From the NCBI GenBank assembly GCA_018817995.1, contig JAHISW010000014.1, positions 1-10,564 of the forward strand: a DNA stretch of 10,564 nt, written 5' to 3'. The notes beneath the pieces are model-generated. The model was not told the origin of the DNA. It did no database searches and was given only the letters and a program-made list of their open reading frames with translations. This DNA is from Patescibacteria group bacterium (lineage in GTDB: Bacteria > Patescibacteriota > Minisyncoccia > JAHISW01 > Tagabacteraceae). Position 1 is the stretch's first letter, and every line of letters begins with the position of its first letter. This document shows, in pieces, positions 1 through 5,319 of the stretch. The translations under genes and the position numbers were made by a program.

Positions 1-1652
1 AATACCATCGGGCGGCGTTTTGTTTTCTGAAATAAATATTTTCCGACACGCTCTCTGATTTGGTCTTTTACATAAGTCATGTTTATTGGGTGCATATTGG
101 CGGATTCCTCAACAATTTTTCTGATGATATATCGGGCGGATTTTAACAAATCTTGCGATTCGCGCAAATAAACAAAACCTCGCGAAATAATATCTGGGGA
201 ACCTTTTACTTTTCCTGTCTGAGTGTCTATGGCGGCGATTATTACAAAAATACCATCTTGCGCCAGCATTTGCCTGTCGCGCAGGACAACTTCTTTTACG
301 TCTCCGACACCCAGTCCGTCAACCATCACATAATTGGCGGGGGCTTTTTCTTTAGAGATGCTGATATTGTCTTTTGACACTTCTATAATCGTTCCATTTC
401 GCACGGCAACAGCAATATTTTTTTTGGGTATACCGAGGGATTCAGCCAAATTTGCGTTTGTTTTTAGCATGAAATAGTGTCCATGAACAGGAATGAAAAA
501 CTTTGGTCGCATTGCTTTTATCATCAGTTTTAATTCTTCGGAGTAAGCATGTCCACTGGCATGAATTTCCGCCACCTCATAATGAATAATTTTTGCGGAT
601 TGTCTTGCCAAGTTGTCTTTTAGATTTTGTATATTTTTCTCATTGCCCGGAATAATGGAGGAGGAGAGAACAACAGTGTCTCCTTCGTGCAGTTTGATGT
701 GGGTGTGTTTACTATTCGCTATGCGCATAAGGGCGGCATATTCTTCCCCCTGCGCGCCTGTGCACAAAGCCAATATCCTGCTGTCGGGGTATTCGCTGAT
801 ACTTTTTGCCGAAATGATGGTTCCTTTCTTTGGTCTGAAAAATCCCAACTTGTTGGCGATTTCCAGATTTGATTTCATACTAAATCCATCAATGGCCACT
901 TTTCTATTGAGTTTTTCCGCTATTTTTACTATTTCCACTATTCTTTCAATTTGAGACGCAAAAGTTCCGACTATAATTCTGCCCTTTGCCTCGCTGAACA
1001 ATTTTTCCAAATTTTTTTTGACGGTATCTTCACTGATAGAGAATCCGGGTTTTTCGGAATTAGTGCTTTCCAAAAGTAGCGCAAGAACTTTTTCTCTTCC
1101 CAACTTTGCGTATTCTTCAAGACCGGCAGGGTTTCCCTTGTCGTCGTGTTTTATTTTGGCGTCTCCCGGGTAGACGATATTTCCGAGGGGAGTTTCAAGC
1201 ACTGTTCCAATGGCATCCGGTATCGTATGGGTGATGTCAAAAAATTTCAAAGCAAAGTCTTTGTCCAGTTTGATTTTGTCCCCGGCTTTTATTTCTTGAA
1301 TGTGCAGATTGGATGTATGTGGAAATTCTTCTTGTCTTTTTAATACCATTGCCTTGGTAAGTTTTGTTGTGTAGATAATAGGATTGCCCAACCTTTCCAT
1401 AAGGTAGGGGACACCGCCAATATGGTCCAAGTGACCATGACTTAAAACCACGCATTTTATTTTGTGTTTTCTTGCTTCAAGATATTTGGTGTTTGGTAGT
1501 ATGTAGTCTATTCCCGGCGTTTCTCCGTCTGGGAATTGAAGACCAATATCAAATACAACAATGCTGTTTTTGTATTCAATTGCTGTCATGTTGCGACCGA
1601 TTTCCTCAACACCGCCAAGAGGAATTATCCTTATTTTTGTTTGTGTAATCAT
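1..1652 (-). CDS. rnj: Ribonuclease J, C-terminal end cut by window edge
   Basis: RNase J is a metallo-beta-lactamase/beta-CASP ribonuclease that degrades and matures RNA in the cytoplasm by endonucleolytic and 5'-3' exonucleolytic cleavage. I translated the reverse strand from ATG at 1652 and obtained 550 uninterrupted codons. The N-terminus reads IRIIPLGGVEEIGRNM. The Zn-binding motif SHGHLDH lies at about 71-77, THTIPD at 141-146 and YPGDAK at 161-166. Beta-CASP landmarks follow: ESTNSEKPGFSISE, TFASQIERI, HASGHAYSEELK and FIPVHGHYFML. The last visible residues, KRRPMV, match the usual RRPM ending of the family, so only a handful of residues should lie outside the window. No Shine-Dalgarno is visible; the leader is almost pure A/T. 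The gene follows tRNA-Leu on the same strand with no terminator between them, so read-through from the tRNA is possible. The identification is secure; whether it is a J1 or J2 type cannot be judged. Confidence 0.96.
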   Translation of the reverse strand, partial: MITQTKIRIIPLGGVEEIGRNMTAIEYKNSIVVFDIGLQFPDGETPGIDYILPNTKYLEARKHKIKCVVLSHGHLDHIGGVPYLMERLGNPIIYTTKLTKAMVLKRQEEFPHTSNLHIQEIKAGDKIKLDKDFALKFFDITHTIPDAIGTVLETPLGNIVYPGDAKIKHDDKGNPAGLEEYAKLGREKVLALLLESTNSEKPGFSISEDTVKKNLEKLFSEAKGRIIVGTFASQIERIVEIVKIAEKLNRKVAIDGFSMKSNLEIANKLGFFRPKKGTIISAKSISEYPDSRILALCTGAQGEEYAALMRIANSKHTHIKLHEGDTVVLSSSIIPGNEKNIQNLKDNLARQSAKIIHYEVAEIHASGHAYSEELKLMIKAMRPKFFIPVHGHYFMLKTNANLAESLGIPKKNIAVAVRNGTIIEVSKDNISISKEKAPANYVMVDGLGVGDVKEVVLRDRQMLAQDGIFVIIAAIDTQTGKVKGSPDIISRGFVYLRESQDLLKSARYIIRKIVEESANMHPINMTYVKDQIRERVGKYLFQKTKRRPMV

Positions 1653-1685
1653 GCGATTGTTTTAATTATTTTTTTTATAATTTAT

Positions 1686-1712
1686 ATTTAAATATTTAAA
1701 TCTTTAAATTTT
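1686..1712. repeat. AT-rich intergenic repeat, copy 1
   Basis: Three tandem 8-mers of the form NTTTAAAT (ATTTAAAT, ATTTAAAT, CTTTAAAT) followed by TTT lie between tRNA-Leu and RNase J. A near-copy (25 of 27 positions by eye) is at 10047-10073. The gap at 1653-1715 is otherwise featureless A/T and must contain the RNase J leader. Low complexity makes chance similarity possible. Confidence 0.4.
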
Positions 1713-1715
1713 GTG

Positions 1716-1802
1716 TGGTGCCCTCGAGAGGATTCGAACCTCCACTCCCTTGCGAGAACTAGCTCCTGAAGCTAGCGCGTCTACCAATTCCGCCACGAGG
1801 GC
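1716..1802 (-). tRNA. tRNA-Leu (anticodon CAG)
   Basis: The reverse strand folds into a complete 87-nt class II tRNA including an encoded CCA end (1718-1716). The acceptor arms GCCCTCG and CGAGGGC pair perfectly over 7 bp, with discriminator A, as expected for leucine. The D-loop region has GGTAGACGC. The anticodon stem is CTAGC/GCTAG around loop TTCAGGA, giving anticodon CAG for CUG codons. The long variable arm (about 15 nt, TTCTCGCAAGGGAGT) and the TTCGAAT T-loop fit tRNA-Leu. Its 5' end is only 6 nt after the stop codon of the cupin gene, so it is probably cut out of the secG-operon transcript or driven by a weak promoter inside that gene's end. Confidence 0.97.
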
Positions 1803-1808
1803 GTTTAT

Positions 1809-2408
1809 TTATTTTATTTCCGTTCTTAAAAAATCAAGATTCTTTGGTTCGCTTTTTAGTGGTTCTTCAAAACGCAACTTTGTTATTTTTTGGTAATTTT
1901 TATTTTTTAGCCAACCGTCCACAGTATAGAAATAACAGGCGCCTTTAAATTTTTCAATATCTTCGTAAATATTTTTCGTTTTGTTTGAAACCCAATTGCC
2001 TGTTTCTAGGGTTTTTTTGTTGGAGGGATTAATAGTAATGATTTCGTAATTGGGAGGAACAATAATCCAGTTTGTCGGGGTTGCCTTAATTGCAAAAACA
2101 TCCTCAATTAGACCATTTTTAGCTTTCTGCATTAAAAAAATCGCTTCTCCTTTTAAGACGGTGTAAAGTTCTTGAAACCCATGGTTATTTCGGTTGCCTT
2201 TCGTTTTAACAAATTCTTTTCCAAGCATTTGAGGAGGGATTCTTGTTATGTCCCAGCGCAAATCTTTGTCAGTTTTTATTTCTCGGTAAACTTCATAAAG
2301 TTCCAACTCAGGATTTTTTTGCCCAAAATCCTTGTCATAGATCACGTTGGTCATTTCTTTTAATCTTCTATGAATATTTTCCACGTTTTTTTTGTGTTTA
2401 TGTGCCAA
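1809..2408 (-). CDS. Cupin-type glucose-6-phosphate isomerase homologue lacking metal-ligand histidines
   Basis: This resembles the cupin phosphoglucose isomerase family (archaeal type, Pfam GPI, PF06560), which interconverts glucose-6-phosphate and fructose-6-phosphate. Family landmarks visible are HRRLKEMTNVIYD (13-25), the core ITRIPPQMLGKEFVKTKG (54-71), QELYTVLKGEAIFLMQ (79-94) and IIVPPNYEIITINPS (115-129). The usual GHYH is GNRN here (N72, N74), and the histidine expected in the VPPxxxH strand is I123; only E80 of the four metal ligands remains. Activity is therefore doubtful, and a ligand-binding or structural role is possible. The frame opens with TTG at 2408, overlapping the upstream gene by 49 nt; GTG at 2384 or ATG at 2354 are alternatives. 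I keep the long form because the HRRLKEM stretch, which ATG-2354 would remove, matches the family N-terminus. It is the third gene after secG. Confidence 0.8.
   Translation of the reverse strand: MAHKHKKNVENIHRRLKEMTNVIYDKDFGQKNPELELYEVYREIKTDKDLRWDITRIPPQMLGKEFVKTKGNRNNHGFQELYTVLKGEAIFLMQKAKNGLIEDVFAIKATPTNWIIVPPNYEIITINPSNKKTLETGNWVSNKTKNIYEDIEKFKGACYFYTVDGWLKNKNYQKITKLRFEEPLKSEPKNLDFLRTEIK
1811..1837 (-). promoter_or_regulatory. Possible weak promoter for tRNA-Leu
   Basis: On the reverse strand TTGATT (1837-1832) and TAAAAT (1816-1811) are separated by 15 nt, and the -10 box ends 8 nt before the tRNA 5' end. The boxes lie in the last codons of the cupin gene. The spacing is short and AT-rich matches are common here, so co-transcription from upstream is equally likely. 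Confidence 0.25.
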
Positions 2409-4105
2409 TTGTAAATTTGAGAAAACCTTTCGGCGGGGGTTGTTATTGAGTATTCGTTTAGTCCTTTAATTACAGAAGGCACAATATGGATAAAATAAGG
2501 TGAGTAGAGAAAGATGGCGGGCATGTCTTTTATTACTTCTGTCTGAAATTTTTGGTATTTTTCTTCTCGCTCTTTCATGTCAAATGTCTCCCTGGCTTTT
2601 TCCAAAAGCGAATCAACTGTGATGTTTGCGTAAAGAGCAATATTGAGACCGGGGTCATTTCTTTGTGATGAGTGCCAAAAGGCAAAAGGGTCAGGGTCTC
2701 TTCCTGTTACCTCTCCAAACAAGAGGGCGTCGTATTTTCTCGGTCGTATAACATTTTGTTCAAGGTCTCCAATTTCATATATTTTAACATTTACCCTAGC
2801 GCCTAGTTTTTCCCACATTTCTTTAAGTAGGTTTGCGGTTTGCACCAGGTCGGCCATATTTGAAGTAGCAAGAGAGAATTCTAGCCTGGTAGTTTCCTTT
2901 TTTGTTTTATATTCCATTACTCCTTCTTCTTCATTGAGTTTCCACCCGTTTTTTTCCAAAATGGTTTTTGCTTTTTCAAACCGCGTTTCATAGCTTTCTT
3001 CGGTGTCTTCAGTTTCGGTAAAGCCTATGCTTCCGGGAGGAATGGGGCTGTTTATTGACACGCCAAAATTTTGCAAAACGTCTTCAATTATGAGATTTTT
3101 GTCCACACTTAAACTTAACGCTTTTCTCACTTCTTCTTTAATAAAGACGGGCGCATCATTTTGATTCAAAAATACGGCAAAAATTCTCGGCAAGAAATAT
3201 GTTTTTAAGCTGTTTTCTTTGTTTTTAATTGCCAAAATATTTTTTGGGGAGATTGCGCTTAGGCTGTCTATCTTGTTTTCGTTGTAGGCTTCAATTAGTT
3301 TTTTCTCCGAAGAATAGAATTTAAAAATTATTTTCTTTAAATAAGGCTTTTGTAGAACAAAATTTTCGTTTCGTGTCAATTCGCAAGAAACAATGATACC
3401 TGATGAATCTCTTGATATTTTGTTAATTTTGTACGGACCTGAACCGACCGCTTCGATGTTAAAAGTACTTAGAGGCATTTGTTCTGGCAGTATATCTTTC
3501 CAGATATGTTTTGGAATTATGCCGATGGTTGTATTTTCCAAAAACGGAGAGTATGGCTTTTCAAGACAAAAGCGAATAGTTTTCTCGTCTACTTTTTCAA
3601 TTCCTACCCCCTCCCAACTTGCCCTTTTTGGGCTTTTTGTGAGAGGATTTTTAATTTGTTCTATTGTGAAAACTACATCATCTACTGTTAAGGGTTTATT
3701 GTCAGACCAAAGGAGATTTGGTTTTAATTCAAAAGTGTAACACAGGTTCTCCTCATCTATTTCGTATTTTTCTGCCAAATCAAGTTCAAAGTTACCTTCG
3801 CTCGTTCGCAGGAGTCCGGAATAAACAAGCATTGAAAGATCTCTGTCTGCGTCAGATATGGTCAGAACGGGGTTTACAAACCGTGGTGTTCCGGCGACAC
3901 CTTCTCTCAAAACTCCACCATCGTCAGGTATTTCTATGCTCAAATTTTTATCTACTTCTTTCAAAAGAATAGTGGCGCCAACAAGCAGTGTTATTAACAG
4001 AACCAAAAAAGCAATTTTTGATGGGAAAGAAAGATTTCCGGCGACATACCGCAATCTTAACTCAAGCCGGAGCATTTTTAATTGGAGATTTTTGAGGTAT
4101 TTCAC
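2360..4105 (-). CDS. Membrane-anchored family 5 extracellular solute-binding protein (OppA/DppA-like)
   Basis: This is a family 5 solute-binding protein (SBP_bac_5), a class that captures peptides or similar solutes outside the cytoplasm for an ABC importer. A single hydrophobic segment at about 31-48 (IAFLVLLITLLVGATILL) serves as N-terminal anchor; there is no lipobox cysteine. Then follow GTPRFVNPVLTISDADRDL (72-90), the family entry motif, and YTFELKPNLLWSDNKPLTV (123-141), the counterpart of the usual FKLRxGVxFxDGxPLTADDV stretch. At 581 aa it has the usual length including the anchor. The start is GTG at 4105, 6 nt after the secG stop and without a Shine-Dalgarno; ATG at 4075 would remove only ten residues. 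No permease or ATPase genes are in the window, so the partner transporter is elsewhere or absent. Peptide specificity is inferred from the family only. Confidence 0.88.
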   Translation of the reverse strand: MKYLKNLQLKMLRLELRLRYVAGNLSFPSKIAFLVLLITLLVGATILLKEVDKNLSIEIPDDGGVLREGVAGTPRFVNPVLTISDADRDLSMLVYSGLLRTSEGNFELDLAEKYEIDEENLCYTFELKPNLLWSDNKPLTVDDVVFTIEQIKNPLTKSPKRASWEGVGIEKVDEKTIRFCLEKPYSPFLENTTIGIIPKHIWKDILPEQMPLSTFNIEAVGSGPYKINKISRDSSGIIVSCELTRNENFVLQKPYLKKIIFKFYSSEKKLIEAYNENKIDSLSAISPKNILAIKNKENSLKTYFLPRIFAVFLNQNDAPVFIKEEVRKALSLSVDKNLIIEDVLQNFGVSINSPIPPGSIGFTETEDTEESYETRFEKAKTILEKNGWKLNEEEGVMEYKTKKETTRLEFSLATSNMADLVQTANLLKEMWEKLGARVNVKIYEIGDLEQNVIRPRKYDALLFGEVTGRDPDPFAFWHSSQRNDPGLNIALYANITVDSLLEKARETFDMKEREEKYQKFQTEVIKDMPAIFLYSPYFIHIVPSVIKGLNEYSITTPAERFSQIYNWHINTKKTWKIFIED

Positions 4106-4111
4106 GAGTTT

Positions 4112-4336
4112 TTATTGCCGAATTAATAGGACAACAAGCGCAGACAAAAGAAAGAGGGCGGACAAGACAACCGTTGAAGTAAAAAGTATTTTTTCAAACC
4201 CCCTCTTTGTGTGATAGCTTTCTCCGCCCCCTCCGCCAAAAGCTCCAGAAAGACCAGCGCCTCTTTGTTGGAGTATAATAACGATTATCAATAAAAAGGA
4301 AATAATTATTTGAATTACTGGTAGAATGTTAGACAT
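4112..4336 (-). CDS. secG: Preprotein translocase subunit SecG
   Basis: SecG is the small accessory subunit of the SecYEG channel in the cytoplasmic membrane and assists SecA-driven export. The 74-aa product has the family layout: a first membrane helix (about 5-23), the conserved ILQQRGAGLSGAFGGGGG stretch (21-38) in the cytoplasmic loop, and a second helix (about 50-72, LFTSTVVLSALFLLSALVVLL). The length is typical. ATG at 4336 is the only sensible start and is preceded by an AT-rich leader of about 18 nt without a Shine-Dalgarno. It is the first gene of a leftward operon with the solute-binding protein and the cupin gene. secD and secF lie in the same window on the opposite strand. Confidence 0.95.
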   Translation of the reverse strand: MSNILPVIQIIISFLLIIVIILQQRGAGLSGAFGGGGGESYHTKRGFEKILFTSTVVLSALFLLSALVVLLIRQ

Positions 4337-4360
4337 AATTTAGATTAAATATTACTTTTC

Positions 4361-4388
4361 AGTATAATGCAAGGGTTGAAATTGTCAA
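4361..4388 (-). promoter_or_regulatory. Sigma70-type promoter of the secG operon
   Basis: Reading leftward, a perfect -35 TTGACA (4388-4383) is followed after 16 nt by -10 TATACT (4366-4361, 5 of 6 consensus). Transcription would start near 4354, giving a leader of about 18 nt before the secG ATG. This is one of the two best promoter matches in the window. Confidence 0.8.
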
Positions 4389-4409
4389 TGGGCTGGTATA
4401 GGATGAAAT
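4382..4409 (+). promoter_or_regulatory. Possible rightward promoter for the 154-aa gene
   Basis: TTGTCA (4382-4387, 5 of 6) and TGAAAT (4404-4409, 4 of 6) are 16 nt apart. An alternative is TTGAAA (4376-4381), 15 nt, then TATAGG (4397-4402) with a TGG extension. Either would overlap the leftward secG promoter, since ATTGTCAAT reads as a -35 box on both strands. The matches are moderate. Confidence 0.35.
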
Positions 4410-4433
4410 AAATGTTCTTTTAGCGAACAAAAA

Positions 4434-4441
4434 AGAGGGGG
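4434..4441 (+). promoter_or_regulatory. Strong Shine-Dalgarno fixing a GTG start
   Basis: AGAGGGGG ends 6 nt before the GTG at 4448. It is the only clear purine-rich ribosome binding site in front of a gene in this window and is the main support for the GTG start. Confidence 0.75.
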
Positions 4442-4447
4442 ATAATT

Positions 4448-4912
4448 GTGTCTTCAGTTACTAGTGCCGACAATGCGAAAGCGCATGAAGATTTGAAAAA
4501 TAGAATATTGCAGGTATTCTCTGAATTTGGAAATGGCAGATGGATCACGCGCGCTTACTTATCGCGTAGGAACGGAACATTGGATAAGATAGGGATTGAC
4601 GCAGTAACTGAATTCAAAATTGACAAAACAAGACCCGGTTTTTTTTCTTTTCAAATAAAAACTCGCAAGAGCCATGTCAGTTTGCATAAGAAAAAGTATC
4701 CCGCAATTCCAGCGATAGTTTTCAGCGTGGACGACTCCCTGGGAACGATTAGAAAAAAATATATAACTTTTTTGTTTGTCTACAGCGCTTTTAATAAAGG
4801 GAAGGAGCAGGACATAATGAGAAAATTTCAGCATTTGAGAATGGTAACGTCGCGTCTAAAAGAGCTGAAAAAAACACTAAATGAGTACGAAGATATCTTG
4901 ACAATTAAGTGA
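4448..4912 (+). CDS. Unrecognised 154-aa protein, possible PD-(D/E)XK nuclease-like fold
   Basis: I cannot assign this to a named family. The product is basic and soluble, with no signal peptide or membrane helix. An N-terminal helical part (HEDLKNRILQVFSEFG, 13-28) is followed by KIGIDAVTEFKI (47-58) and GFFSFQIKTRK (64-74), then HKKKYPAIPAIVFSV (80-94). An acidic residue in a strand (D51) followed about 18 residues later by Q-x-K (Q69, K71), with an N-terminal E14, resembles the core of divergent PD-(D/E)XK nucleases that carry QxK in place of ExK. The C-terminal third is helical and charged. GTG at 4448 is chosen because of the Shine-Dalgarno before it; the next in-frame ATG is around residue 124. 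It is a single-gene unit, divergent from secG and closed by its own terminator. A T8 run (4639-4646) lies inside without breaking the frame. That it is a gene is well supported; the fold is a hypothesis. Confidence 0.8.
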   Translation: MSSVTSADNAKAHEDLKNRILQVFSEFGNGRWITRAYLSRRNGTLDKIGIDAVTEFKIDKTRPGFFSFQIKTRKSHVSLHKKKYPAIPAIVFSVDDSLGTIRKKYITFLFVYSAFNKGKEQDIMRKFQHLRMVTSRLKELKKTLNEYEDILTIK

Positions 4913-4921
4913 TGGAAAAAT

Positions 4922-4954
4922 AAAGGTCTTGTGTTGACAAGGCCTTTTATTTTT
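4922..4954 (+). terminator. Rho-independent terminator after the 154-aa gene
   Basis: AAAGGTCTTG (4922-4931) pairs with CAAGGCCTTT (4938-4947) over 10 bp with one G-U, around a 6-nt loop, followed by a T-rich tail ending TATTTTT at 4954. It begins 9 nt after the stop codon. Confidence 0.88.
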
Positions 4955-4962
4955 AGTAAAAT
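4934..4962 (+). promoter_or_regulatory. Sigma70-type promoter of groES-groEL
   Basis: A perfect TTGACA (4934-4939), a 17-nt spacer and TAAAAT (4957-4962, 5 of 6) place the start of transcription near 4969, about 37 nt before the groES ATG. The -35 box lies in the loop and right arm of the preceding terminator. No CIRCE inverted repeat (TTAGCACTC-N9-GAGTGCTAA) is present, so HrcA control of the usual kind is not indicated. Confidence 0.8.
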
Positions 4963-5005
4963 GACGAGTGATTATAGGTTAATTTTTATTATTGTAAATA
5001 TATAT

Positions 5006-5314
5006 ATGCCAAAGAAAACGAAAATCAAACCTCTTGCTGACAAAGTAGTAATAGAAGCCTTATCGGAAGATGAAAAACTTTCTAAAACAAAATCCGGGAT
5101 TGTGATTCCCGAAACGGTTGATAATAAAAAAGTTGACAGGGGAACGGTTGTTGCCGTTGGCGCTGGAAAATTTGAGGATGGCAAAAAAGTTCCGATGGAA
5201 GTAAAGGTGGGGCAGATGGTTGTTTTTTCAGAGTTCAGCGCGGACAAAATTAAAGTTGACGACAAAGAGTACTATATTATCGGCGAGGGAAATATTTTAG
5301 CGATTATAGAATAA
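5006..5314 (+). CDS. groES: Co-chaperonin GroES
   Basis: GroES is the heptameric lid of the GroEL folding chamber in the cytoplasm. The 102-aa product starts MPKKTKIKPLADKVVIEA. It shows the mobile loop that binds GroEL (about 24-40, with GIVIPE at 31-36 in place of the common GGIVLP), then RGTVVAVGAGK (45-55) and the C-terminal strands VKVGQMVVFSEFSA and YYIIGEGNILAII. The frame stays open upstream to 4931, but ATG at 5006 matches the family N-terminus; the longer version would begin inside the terminator hairpin and ahead of the predicted transcription start. No Shine-Dalgarno precedes the ATG, only TATATAT. The stop is 5 nt before groEL, as in the standard groESL operon. Confidence 0.97.
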   Translation: MPKKTKIKPLADKVVIEALSEDEKLSKTKSGIVIPETVDNKKVDRGTVVAVGAGKFEDGKKVPMEVKVGQMVVFSEFSADKIKVDDKEYYIIGEGNILAIIE

Positions 5315-5319
5315 ATATT

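Noticed and set aside
613..954. Rightward frames inside 1-1652
   Set aside because: They are antisense to RNase J, whose translation is continuous with all family motifs.
1711..1896. A 61-codon rightward frame across the tRNA
   Set aside because: It is antisense to tRNA-Leu and the cupin gene end; this kind of tRNA-antisense frame is a well-known annotation artefact.
4363..4368. Rightward TATAAT box near secG
   Set aside because: No acceptable -35 lies 16-18 nt upstream, and the same bases are better explained as the leftward secG -10 box.
4931..5005. Longer groES start upstream
   Set aside because: It begins within the terminator loop, lies before the predicted transcription start, and adds 25 residues not found in GroES; ATG at 5006 matches the family.
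4963..5005. CIRCE operator in front of groES
   Set aside because: GAGTG occurs once, but no TTAGCACTC partner or inverted repeat is present.
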